DNA of 64,000 nt from an uncultured Bacteroides sp. (lineage in GTDB: Bacteria; Bacteroidota; Bacteroidia; Bacteroidales; Bacteroidaceae), in assembly GCA_947074275.1 (NCBI GenBank), contig CAMTPA010000004.1:1-64000 (forward strand), read 5' to 3'. The position numbers and the translations under genes were made by a program. The notes beneath the pieces are model-generated. The model worked only from the letters and a program-made list of their open reading frames with translations, was not told the origin of the DNA and searched no databases. This document shows positions 17,946 to 26,122 of the stretch, piece by piece (the stretch's first letter is position 1; each line of letters begins with the position of its first letter).

Positions 17946-20765
17946 ATGAAACATATACAATCAAAAATCGTTGTGTGCGCAATGTTCGCTCTTGCACCTC
18001 TGTGTTTGTCGGCTCAAGACAACCTGGCTGCGAACGATACATTGAGCATTGAAAACGACAAAGAGGTACAGGTCGCTTTTCGGAAGATTAGCGAGAAAGA
18101 CTTGATGGGAGGTATCTCGGTGGTTCACATTCCCGAACTGATGGATAAGAATTTCTCTACTTACAGCTTGAGCAATATGACTGCTTTTGCGGGTGGGGTG
18201 ACAGGCAATCTTTGGGGTATGAATGAGTGCTTGGTGCTGGTTGATGGTGTGCCACGTGATGCTAACAACGTGACTCCTTCTGAAATAGAGCAAATCACTT
18301 TCTTGAAAGGTGCTCAGGCTACTGTGCTTTATGGTAGCAGGGCTGCAAAAGGGGTGATAATGATTACCACCAAGCGAGGTATCAGCGAAGGACTTCAGGT
18401 AGACGTACGTGCTACTACTGAATTTATGGTGCCCAAAAGCTATCCCAAGTATTTAGGTTCGGCCGAATATATGACACTTTACAACGAAGCGCGTACAAAC
18501 GATGGGTTAGACCCTCTTTATTCGGCTACCGACATTTACAATCACGGTTCAGGAAACAACATCTATCGTTATCCAGATGTGGATTTCTTCTCTTCGGACT
18601 ATTTGAAGAAAGCCTACAACGCTACCAATGTGTTGGCTGAGTTTTCGGGTGGTGGTAAATATGCCAGCTTCTACACCAATATCGGTTGGACTACCAATGA
18701 TGATTTGATCAACTTTGGTCAAGGAAAAAACAACCGAGCAAACCGTTTGAATATGCGTGGTAATATCGATTACCGTTTGAACGATTGGGTGACTGGTTGG
18801 GTAAACGCCAACGCTACTTTTTACGATAGCAAAGGTGACCGTGCCAACTATTGGGGAAGCTCGTCTACATTGCGTCCAAACCGTGTGTCGCCTCTGATTC
18901 CGATTAGCTTTATTGAGGCTACAGACGAGACTTCGATGAACTTGGTGAACAACAGCAACTTCTTGGTGGATGGTAAATATTTGCTTGGTGGTACTCAGCT
19001 CGATCAAACCAATCCGTTTGCGTCGATGTATGTAGCAGGACACAATAAATTTACCAGTCGTCAGTTGCAGTTTGACGCAGGGGTAAATTTGAAATTGGAG
19101 AAATTGCTCAAAGGGCTTTCTTTCCGTGCACAGTTGGCGGTAGACTACAATACATCGTACAATACATCCATAGAGAACAATTACGCTACTTATCAGGCAG
19201 AGTGGAACAACTATGCCGGAGGCGACTTGATTACAGGATTGACACAGTTTGGTAAGGATGAGCAAAACGGTGCGCAAAACATTAGTGGTAGTTACAGCCG
19301 TCAAACTATATTTTTCTCAGGACAGTTCAACTACGAAAGAACTTTCAAGCAACGCCACAACGTAAGTGCGATGATTTTGGCTTCAGGTTTCCAACAATCT
19401 ATATCGACCCAATATCATAACACGTGTAATGCCAATCTTGGCTTTCAGTTGGCATACAATTACATGAGCCGTTATTTTGTCGACTTTAGTGGTGCCGAAA
19501 TTCATTCAGCTAAGTTAGCTCCAGGACATCGCAACGCCTTTTCGCCTACCTTGTCACTTGCTTGGCGATTGAGTAATGAAGATTTCTTGAAAAACTCATC
19601 GGTGGTAGACGATTTGAAAATCTATGCTTCGGCTGGTATTCTTCATACCGACTTGGACATAAATGATTTCTATATGTACCAAAACATCTATACATCGGAA
19701 GGTGCTTGGTGGGGATGGTGCGACGGTGCTACCGACAGAACATTCGATGCGCGTCGTGGTGGAAATACCGACTTGACATTTATCAAACGCAAAGAGGTGA
19801 GTGCTGGTATCAACGGTTCTTTTTGGAATAGATTGTTGACAGTGGATATGAACTTCTTTGTAAATCAAATGAATGGCTATCTTACCCTTCCTTCTACTAT
19901 TTATCCCAATTATTTTGCTACTGGCTGGCCAGAATCATCGTTTGTGCCTTATGTGAACTACAACAACGACAAGCGAATTGGTTTCGACTTCAATGTAAAA
20001 GCCAACAAACAAGTGGGTGAAGTGAACTTAGAATTGGGTGTGGCTGGTACTTACTTGAAACACAAAGCTACCAAACGCGATGAAAATGTTGAGTACGGTT
20101 ATCAAAAACGCGAAGGTCGCTCGTTGGATGCATTGTTTGGTTTGCAAAGTGCAGGTTTCTTCTACGACCAAGCTGATATAGACAACTCGCCCACGCAAAA
20201 CTTTGGTACTGTGAAACCAGGTGATATTAAGTATATCGACCAAAATAGTGATGGTGTAATCGACTCGAAGGACCAAGTATATTTGGGACGTGGAGGTTGG
20301 TATGGAGCACCTTTCACAATGGGTGTACACCTCACAGCCAAATGGAGAGATTTCACGTTTTTTGCTATCCTGACAGGCAATTTTGGTGCGAAAGGTTACA
20401 AGGATAACTCGTACTGGTGGGTGTATGGCGACCGCAAATACTCGGAAGTAGTAAGAGACCGTTGGACAGAAGAGACCAAAGATGTGGCAACTTATCCTCG
20501 CTTGACCACACTTAGTGGCGATAACAACTTCCAAGCTTCAGACTTTTGGATGTACAAGACCGACCGTTTCGACTTGGCAAAGGTGCAGATTACTTACGAC
20601 TTGCCTCAAAGTGCATTGCGCAACTGTTTCGTAAAAGGAGTGCAAGCTTATGTGAGCGGATCTAACTTGGTGACATTTGCCAAAGAACGTAAGTATATGG
20701 AGATGAGCATAGGTAGTTCGCCACAATGTCGTTCTTACGCATTGGGAGTAAAAGCTACCTTCTAA
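17946..20765 (+). CDS. xusC: Second SusC-like TonB-dependent transporter, short N-terminus (XusC type)
   Basis: A 939-residue outer-membrane receptor. The signal peptide ends at CLSAQ. Unlike the first SusC, no carboxypeptidase-regulatory-like domain is present; only about 40 residues separate the signal peptide from the plug domain (IPELMDKNF to GVIMITTKRG). The barrel ends in a terminal phenylalanine (VKATF). No clear EEVVVVGYG-type TonB box is seen, although KEVQVAF may serve. Sequence similarity to xusA is low outside the plug, so this is a distinct transporter rather than a recent duplicate. It is followed by its SusD partner after a 99-base spacer with a strong hairpin. Confidence 0.92.
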   Translation: MKHIQSKIVVCAMFALAPLCLSAQDNLAANDTLSIENDKEVQVAFRKISEKDLMGGISVVHIPELMDKNFSTYSLSNMTAFAGGVTGNLWGMNECLVLVDGVPRDANNVTPSEIEQITFLKGAQATVLYGSRAAKGVIMITTKRGISEGLQVDVRATTEFMVPKSYPKYLGSAEYMTLYNEARTNDGLDPLYSATDIYNHGSGNNIYRYPDVDFFSSDYLKKAYNATNVLAEFSGGGKYASFYTNIGWTTNDDLINFGQGKNNRANRLNMRGNIDYRLNDWVTGWVNANATFYDSKGDRANYWGSSSTLRPNRVSPLIPISFIEATDETSMNLVNNSNFLVDGKYLLGGTQLDQTNPFASMYVAGHNKFTSRQLQFDAGVNLKLEKLLKGLSFRAQLAVDYNTSYNTSIENNYATYQAEWNNYAGGDLITGLTQFGKDEQNGAQNISGSYSRQTIFFSGQFNYERTFKQRHNVSAMILASGFQQSISTQYHNTCNANLGFQLAYNYMSRYFVDFSGAEIHSAKLAPGHRNAFSPTLSLAWRLSNEDFLKNSSVVDDLKIYASAGILHTDLDINDFYMYQNIYTSEGAWWGWCDGATDRTFDARRGGNTDLTFIKRKEVSAGINGSFWNRLLTVDMNFFVNQMNGYLTLPSTIYPNYFATGWPESSFVPYVNYNNDKRIGFDFNVKANKQVGEVNLELGVAGTYLKHKATKRDENVEYGYQKREGRSLDALFGLQSAGFFYDQADIDNSPTQNFGTVKPGDIKYIDQNSDGVIDSKDQVYLGRGGWYGAPFTMGVHLTAKWRDFTFFAILTGNFGAKGYKDNSYWWVYGDRKYSEVVRDRWTEETKDVATYPRLTTLSGDNNFQASDFWMYKTDRFDLAKVQITYDLPQSALRNCFVKGVQAYVSGSNLVTFAKERKYMEMSIGSSPQCRSYALGVKATF

Positions 20766-20773
20766 ATTTAACA

Positions 20774-20831
20774 GAGATTTTGCAGGTTTATAAATAAAAC
20801 AGTATAGACAATTGATGAACCTGCAAAACTC
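20774..20831 (+). other. Intercistronic hairpin between xusC and xusD
   Basis: GAGATTTTGCAGGTT (20774-20788) pairs with AACCTGCAAAACTC (20818-20831) with one bulged A. No T-run follows, so it is not a standard terminator; it may protect or process the mRNA and set the relative expression of the two SusCD pairs. Confidence 0.55.
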
Positions 20832-20864
20832 AAATGATTAAATCGTACTTAAAATAAAGTGATT

Positions 20865-22631
20865 ATGAAAAATATAATAAAACTCTTAGCTGTATCCTGC
20901 TTGTTTGTCAGTTGCGAAGATATGTTTACGCCGCAAATAGAAAACAACTTGGATATAGACCACATATACAACAATGCCAGCTATGCGCAAGGGCTTCTGG
21001 CAAATGGATATACCCGTATCCCTATCGACGGTTGGTCGTTCAACGACGTGGCTACCGATGATGCGGTGTCCAACGACAACAACAACGGTTATCGCAAGAT
21101 GGCTTCGGGCTCATGGGCTGCCGATAGAAACCCCATGGACAGGTGGACTTCTTGTCGCTCGGCTATTCACTACCTCAACTTGTTTTTGAGCGAAACGGAC
21201 AAAGTAAACTGGGCTGCCGATGAGTTGGTTGCAGGAATGTTTAACGACCGTATGAAAGGTGAAGCTTACGGACTTCGTGGTATGTATATGTATTATTTGC
21301 TACAAGCACACGGTGGGTGGACCGAAGATGGACGTTTGTTGGGTATTCCTTTGCTTACCGAAGCCGAAACTACTGAATCTGATTTCAATCAGCCTCGTGC
21401 TACTTTTGACGAGTGTATGAAACAAGTTTATGCCGACTTGGATAAAGCTATCGAATTATTGCCAGTAGACTATGCCGATATAGCAAGAGATGCTGATGTG
21501 CCTGCAAAATACAAAAACAAAGGCGTGACTGCCGCACAATACACCCGTGTATTTGGTGATCTTGTACGCCTGCGTATGACAGGGAGAATAGCCGAAGGTG
21601 TTCGTGCACAAGCTGCGTTGTTGGCTGCAAGCCCTGCATTTGCAAGCGGCTCTACTACTACGTGGACAGATGCTGCTCAATATGCAGCCACTGTGCTTGA
21701 CAGAATCGGTGGTATCGGTGGGTTGGACAACTCTGGTAACACTTGGTATGCCAACAGCAACGAAATAGAGTCTTTGAAAGCAGGTGAAAACCCTGCGGAA
21801 ATCTTATGGCGTACAGGCTCAGAAAGTAGTAGTAGCCTTGAGTCAGATCATTTCCCTCCAACGCTTTACGGTAAAGGCAGATTGAATCCGTCTCAAAACT
21901 TGGTGGATGCTTTTCCTATGGCAAATGGTTATCCTATTTCGCTTGACAATAGCCAATACGACGCAGCAAACCCTTATGCCAATCGCGACCCACGCTTGTC
22001 GCTCTACATCTTATTTGATGGAGGCACAGCAGGTCCTAACAATACAACAATTTACACAGCGGCAGATGGTAGCACAAACGATGCTTTGAACAAAACCGAA
22101 ACTTCTACACGTTCTGGTTATTATATGAAAAAGCTGATGCGTCAAGATGTAAATCTCAATCCATCTTCTGTTAATAATCAAAAGCACTACAAAGCTCGTA
22201 TGCGCTACACTGAAATATTCCTTTCGTATGCCGAAGCAGCCAACGAAGCTTACGGACCTACTGCCAATGGTGGTAGCGGTTACTCGGCCTACGATGTGGT
22301 GAAAGCTATTCGCCAGCGTGCAGGTGTAGGTGTAGACAATGGTGACGCTTACTTAGAATCTATCAAAAACGATAAAGAAGCGATGCGTATCCTTATTCGC
22401 AACGAACGTCGCTTGGAACTTTGCTTTGAAGGTTTCCGTTTTTGGGATTTGCGTCGTTGGAACACAAACCTGAATGAAACGGTACGTGGTATGTCTATTG
22501 CATCGGGCAATTACAACCCAGCACTCGAGGTAGAGACAAGAAGTTATAAAGAATATATGAATTTCGGACCAATTCCTTACAGCGAGGTTCTGAAGTTTGA
22601 TGCACTCGTCCAAAACAAGGGATGGAGATAA
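20865..22631 (+). CDS. xusD: Second SusD-like lipoprotein (XusD type)
   Basis: A 588-residue SusD/RagB family lipoprotein with lipobox LFVSC (Cys near 17). The helical SusD core is recognisable (MKGEAYGLRGMYMYYLLQAH, and RRLELCFEGFRFWDLRRW near the C-terminus). The ATG at 20865 is preferred over the GTG two codons earlier because it starts a normal signal peptide. The protein pairs with XusC, 99 bases upstream. XusE follows after 31 bases. Xylan-derived ligand is inferred from context. Confidence 0.93.
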   Translation: MKNIIKLLAVSCLFVSCEDMFTPQIENNLDIDHIYNNASYAQGLLANGYTRIPIDGWSFNDVATDDAVSNDNNNGYRKMASGSWAADRNPMDRWTSCRSAIHYLNLFLSETDKVNWAADELVAGMFNDRMKGEAYGLRGMYMYYLLQAHGGWTEDGRLLGIPLLTEAETTESDFNQPRATFDECMKQVYADLDKAIELLPVDYADIARDADVPAKYKNKGVTAAQYTRVFGDLVRLRMTGRIAEGVRAQAALLAASPAFASGSTTTWTDAAQYAATVLDRIGGIGGLDNSGNTWYANSNEIESLKAGENPAEILWRTGSESSSSLESDHFPPTLYGKGRLNPSQNLVDAFPMANGYPISLDNSQYDAANPYANRDPRLSLYILFDGGTAGPNNTTIYTAADGSTNDALNKTETSTRSGYYMKKLMRQDVNLNPSSVNNQKHYKARMRYTEIFLSYAEAANEAYGPTANGGSGYSAYDVVKAIRQRAGVGVDNGDAYLESIKNDKEAMRILIRNERRLELCFEGFRFWDLRRWNTNLNETVRGMSIASGNYNPALEVETRSYKEYMNFGPIPYSEVLKFDALVQNKGWR

Positions 22632-22662
22632 GAAACGATGTACAAATTAAAATGAATGAAAG

Positions 22663-23667
22663 ATGAAAAAGTTACTTTTTACAATAGCCGCTTTGGGTGT
22701 TTTGTTTACCTCTTGCCAAAATCAAGATTGGGGTTTCGACGATTTTGATTATACCACAGTCTATTTTGCTTATCAATCGCCAGTGCGCACCATTGTGATG
22801 GGTGAAGATATTTTCGACACCTCGCTTGATAACCAAAAGAAATGTAAGATTATGGCTACTACGGGTGGTGCATACACCAATAATAAAAACATTGTGATAA
22901 ATCTCAATGTGGACAATTCGCTTTGCGACAACTTGGTGTTCAAGTCTACGATGGAAGACGTCCTCCCAATGCCAGCTTCTTATTACACATTAAGCTCAAA
23001 CCAAATAACTATCTCTAAAGGTAGTGTGATGGGTGGAGTAGAGGTGCAATTGACCGACGCATATTTTGCCGACCCAAAAGCCTTGACTACCAACTACGTG
23101 ATTCCATTGGTGATGAACGATGTTCAAAATGCCGACTCTATATTGCGTGGTAAAGCTGCGGTAAGCAACCCAAATCGTTGTATATCGGGCGACTGGAGTG
23201 TTACTCCCAAAGATTATACTCTTTATGCTGTGAAGTATATCAATGCTTGGCACGCCACTTATCTTCGCCGTGGTGTGGATGTGGTGACTGGCAATAGCGA
23301 TGCCTCGTTGAATAAAACTGTGGTTCGTCATCAGAAATATGTGGAAAACGATGAGGTGTGCAGCATGACTACCCAAAATCTGAAAACTGCAATCTTTCCT
23401 GTTACGGCCAACGGCACATCTTGCAACTTGTTGCTCACTTTCGACGATAGTAACAACTGTGTAGTGAGCTCGGAAGATGGCAAAGTCACAGGAACGGGTA
23501 AGTTTGTAGAAAAAGGAGAAAAGAAAAGCTGGGGCAACAAAGATCGCAACGCCATTTATTTGGATTACCAAATAAAACTTGATGACGTGACTTATGCTAC
23601 AAAAGATACTTTGGTAGTGCGCGATCGTGGCATTTCGCTCGAAACATTTGATGTGTTGACAAAATAA
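22663..23667 (+). CDS. xusE: Surface glycan-binding lipoprotein with DUF1735-like domain (XusE type)
   Basis: A 334-residue lipoprotein (lipobox LFTSC, Cys18). The N-terminal half (about residues 30-170) resembles the DUF1735 Ig-like domain common in proteins that follow susD genes. The C-terminal half is a beta-rich domain without a recognised catalytic motif. Its position between the second SusD and the GH10 xylanase is that of XusE and the surface glycan-binding proteins of Bacteroides xylan loci. Its likely job is to hold xylan at the cell surface. No enzymatic role is suggested by the sequence. Confidence 0.8.
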   Translation: MKKLLFTIAALGVLFTSCQNQDWGFDDFDYTTVYFAYQSPVRTIVMGEDIFDTSLDNQKKCKIMATTGGAYTNNKNIVINLNVDNSLCDNLVFKSTMEDVLPMPASYYTLSSNQITISKGSVMGGVEVQLTDAYFADPKALTTNYVIPLVMNDVQNADSILRGKAAVSNPNRCISGDWSVTPKDYTLYAVKYINAWHATYLRRGVDVVTGNSDASLNKTVVRHQKYVENDEVCSMTTQNLKTAIFPVTANGTSCNLLLTFDDSNNCVVSSEDGKVTGTGKFVEKGEKKSWGNKDRNAIYLDYQIKLDDVTYATKDTLVVRDRGISLETFDVLTK

Positions 23668-23685
23668 CCTTAAAAACACCATAAT

Positions 23686-25878
23686 ATGAAGCAATATAAA
23701 AAAATAATACCCTTTGCGATGGCTCTCGCCGCAATGGCTTCTTGTGCCGACGATTCTATTTTGGAGTATTCGGTAGAAAAACCACTTGAGGTAGCCGCAA
23801 TGGAATATGTGAACAAATACGATGCGCTGAAATCGTATGTAGACCGTCAAGCAAATCCCAACTTTAAGTTGGGTACGGGCGTGTCGGTCAGCGACTATGT
23901 TTCGAAAAACATAGTTTACCGACTCACCAATGCCAACTACGATGAAATGACAGCGGGTTGGGAGATGAAGCACATGGCTATTGTTCAAAATAGCGGTGCG
24001 ATGGATTTCTCTACTGTCACCAATTTTGTGGAGGCTGCTCGCGATGCAGGTACTACCATCTACGGACATACGCTGTGCTGGCACGCCAACCAAAATGCCA
24101 CTTACCTGAATACGTTGCTCGAACCTACCGTTATTCCTGGTGAGGGTGGAGGCGGAAACGGAGGCTATGCTTACACTTTCACCAACCCCACTGCCGGTAA
24201 CTTCTGGGAAGCTCAAATTTGCTACGACATCAATCCTTATTTGGTCAGTGGCACTGAGTATACGTTGAAGTTTATGGTGAGAGCTACTGGCAATGGTGCA
24301 ATTCGTGCCGAAATCCAATCTTCTGCCGATTATTCATCGGATGGTTTTGGTGTGTTTAATGTGACGAAAGAGTGGCAAGAATTTGAAGTGACTACTACTG
24401 CCAACAAAGACGATCGTAATCGCTTCATCATCAGCTTTGGCGACTACGAGGGCACAGTGTTTATCGACAATGTGACTCTTTGCCCCGCAGGCAGCAACAA
24501 GAGCATCATCCCCAACGGTGACTTTGAAAATGGTGCCGAAGGCTGGGGAGGCTGGGGCGGAAGCTCTACCCGTGGACTGTCGGAAGATGGCGAGGGGTAT
24601 AGCGCAGGTGCTGCACCGGGTTACGCTTATTGGTTCGAAAACCCCACTGCTGGCAATTTCTGGGAAGCCCAAATCTGCTATGGCATCACTCCTTACTTGG
24701 ACAACGGCACTCAGTACACATTGAAGTTTGTGGCAAAAGCTACCGCCAACGGTGCGATTCGTGCCGAAATTCAATCCTCTGCCGATTATTCATCGGATGG
24801 TTTTGGTGTGTTTAATGTGACAAAAGAGTGGCAAGAGTTCGAAGCAATTACTACTGCCAATAAAGTCGACCGCGATCGTTTCATCATCAGTTTTGGCGAC
24901 TTCGAAGGCAAGGTTTATATCGACAACGTGACGCTTTGTCCTGCTGGAAGTTCGAAAAGTATCATCCCCAACGGTGACTTTGAAAATGGTGCCGAAGGCT
25001 GGGGAGGCTGGGGCGGAAGCTCTACCCGTGGTGTGTCCGAACTTGGCGAAGGATTTGGTGGTGTAGGCGACCAAATTATAGAAAAAACCGATGAAGAGAA
25101 AACGGAAATTATCACCAATGCACTCGAAACATGGATTGCTGGAATGATGGAAGTGACCAAAGACTACGTGACCACGTGGGATGTAGTGAATGAACCGATG
25201 TCTGACTGGCCCGACCAAACTCAACTGAAGAGTGGCATTGGCAAAGAATTGGCATCCGATGAGTTCTACTGGCAAGACTATATGGGCAAAGAGTATGCAC
25301 GCAAAGCGGTAGAGTTTACTCGCAAGTACGGTACAGGAAACGAACTGCTGTTTGTAAACGACTACGGACTTGAAGGCGGCGGACAAAAGTGCCAAGGCTT
25401 GATTGATATGATTCAATACTGGGAGTCGGATGGTGTGACCAAGATTGACGGTATCGGTACACAGATGCACGTGAATGTGAAACTCGACCCTGCGGCAGCT
25501 GCACAGCAAGAAGAAAACATCATCAAGATGCTTCAACTATTGGCAGGCAGTGGCAAGCTTATCAAAATATCAGAGCTTGATATGGGTGTTGTCAAAGAAG
25601 ATAATTTGGCAAGTGTGAAAACAAACGAAGCTACCGAAGAACACTTGAAAGCTCAGTCGGACTTGTATGAGTTTATCGTGAAGAAGTACTTCGAGATTAT
25701 ACCAGCCGCTCAACGCTATGGTATCACGCATTGGGCACCTACCGATAGCCCCGAATCATCATCGTGGCGTGGTGGCGAACCTATTGGGCTGTGGACATTG
25801 GGCTACGACCGCAAGCACGCTTATGCAGGCTTTGCAAATGGTTTGGCTGGGAAGATAGTCTATCCGTTAGAATATTAA
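23686..25878 (+). CDS. xyn10C: GH10 endo-beta-1,4-xylanase with tandem CBM units inserted in the catalytic domain
   Basis: A 730-residue lipoprotein (AAMASC). The GH10 barrel is split. Its first part, residues about 45-150, ends at GHTLCWHANQN and its second part runs from about 465 to the end. The catalytic pair is Glu503 in DVVNEPMSD (acid/base) and Glu630 in ISELDMG (nucleophile). Between them are two nearly identical 152-residue units (161-312 and 313-464) with CBM4/CBM22-like features (NGDFENG, WEAQ, FIDNVTLCPAG). Internal CBMs of this kind are known in Xyn10 enzymes of gut Bacteroidetes. The units here run core first and N-terminal strand last, see findings. It should cut xylan at the cell surface to feed the SusCD pairs, and it is the last gene of the operon. 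Confidence 0.93.
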   Translation: MKQYKKIIPFAMALAAMASCADDSILEYSVEKPLEVAAMEYVNKYDALKSYVDRQANPNFKLGTGVSVSDYVSKNIVYRLTNANYDEMTAGWEMKHMAIVQNSGAMDFSTVTNFVEAARDAGTTIYGHTLCWHANQNATYLNTLLEPTVIPGEGGGGNGGYAYTFTNPTAGNFWEAQICYDINPYLVSGTEYTLKFMVRATGNGAIRAEIQSSADYSSDGFGVFNVTKEWQEFEVTTTANKDDRNRFIISFGDYEGTVFIDNVTLCPAGSNKSIIPNGDFENGAEGWGGWGGSSTRGLSEDGEGYSAGAAPGYAYWFENPTAGNFWEAQICYGITPYLDNGTQYTLKFVAKATANGAIRAEIQSSADYSSDGFGVFNVTKEWQEFEAITTANKVDRDRFIISFGDFEGKVYIDNVTLCPAGSSKSIIPNGDFENGAEGWGGWGGSSTRGVSELGEGFGGVGDQIIEKTDEEKTEIITNALETWIAGMMEVTKDYVTTWDVVNEPMSDWPDQTQLKSGIGKELASDEFYWQDYMGKEYARKAVEFTRKYGTGNELLFVNDYGLEGGGQKCQGLIDMIQYWESDGVTKIDGIGTQMHVNVKLDPAAAAQQEENIIKMLQLLAGSGKLIKISELDMGVVKEDNLASVKTNEATEEHLKAQSDLYEFIVKKYFEIIPAAQRYGITHWAPTDSPESSSWRGGEPIGLWTLGYDRKHAYAGFANGLAGKIVYPLEY
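24166..25060 (+). repeat. 456-base in-gene tandem duplication encoding CBM units
   Basis: Two copies start at 24166 and 24622, exactly 456 bases (152 codons) apart. Long stretches are identical or nearly so, for example around 24325/24781 and 24502/24958. Similarity fades after about 25050. High DNA identity implies recent duplication or ongoing gene conversion. Confidence 0.9.
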
Positions 25879-25943
25879 ATTGAGGTTATAGATATAATAT
25901 CAGTACACTATTTGATAGGGAATTGATATTGATTTGTGCATCG

Positions 25944-25975
25944 ACGGCACTCGCTGTGAAGCGTGTGCCGTTTTT
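25944..25975 (+). terminator. Rho-independent terminator of the xylan operon
   Basis: ACGGCACTCGCT (25944-25955) pairs with AGCGTGTGCCGT (25960-25971) across a four-base loop and is followed by five T. It lies 66 bases after the xylanase stop codon. Confidence 0.85.
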
Positions 25976-26037
25976 ATGTTTCTTATCACTGCCTCGAGGA
26001 AATAATTCGTCATTTTGCTAATATTATGCCTTATTTC

Positions 26038-26067
26038 TTTGATTATATAATCAAAATGTTTAATTTG
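26038..26067 (+). promoter_or_regulatory. hut promoter overlapping an 18-base perfect palindrome
   Basis: TTTGATTATATAATCAAA at 26038-26055 is a perfect palindrome. Its first TTTG may be the -33 box, with TTAATTTG (26060-26067, one mismatch to TAnnTTTG) 18 bases downstream. The palindrome therefore sits where a repressor would block the polymerase. The hutU start codon follows at 26123. Confidence 0.5.
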
Positions 26068-26122
26068 CGCAGGCTTGTTATCCTTTAGTGGTGACAGTTT
26101 GTAAACCTTATACTTTTTGATT

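Noticed and set aside
22996-24318. 440-codon minus-strand open frame opposite xusE and the xylanase
   Set aside because: It is the antisense of two well-identified genes with strong protein families on the plus strand; its translation resembles no family and reflects codon bias.
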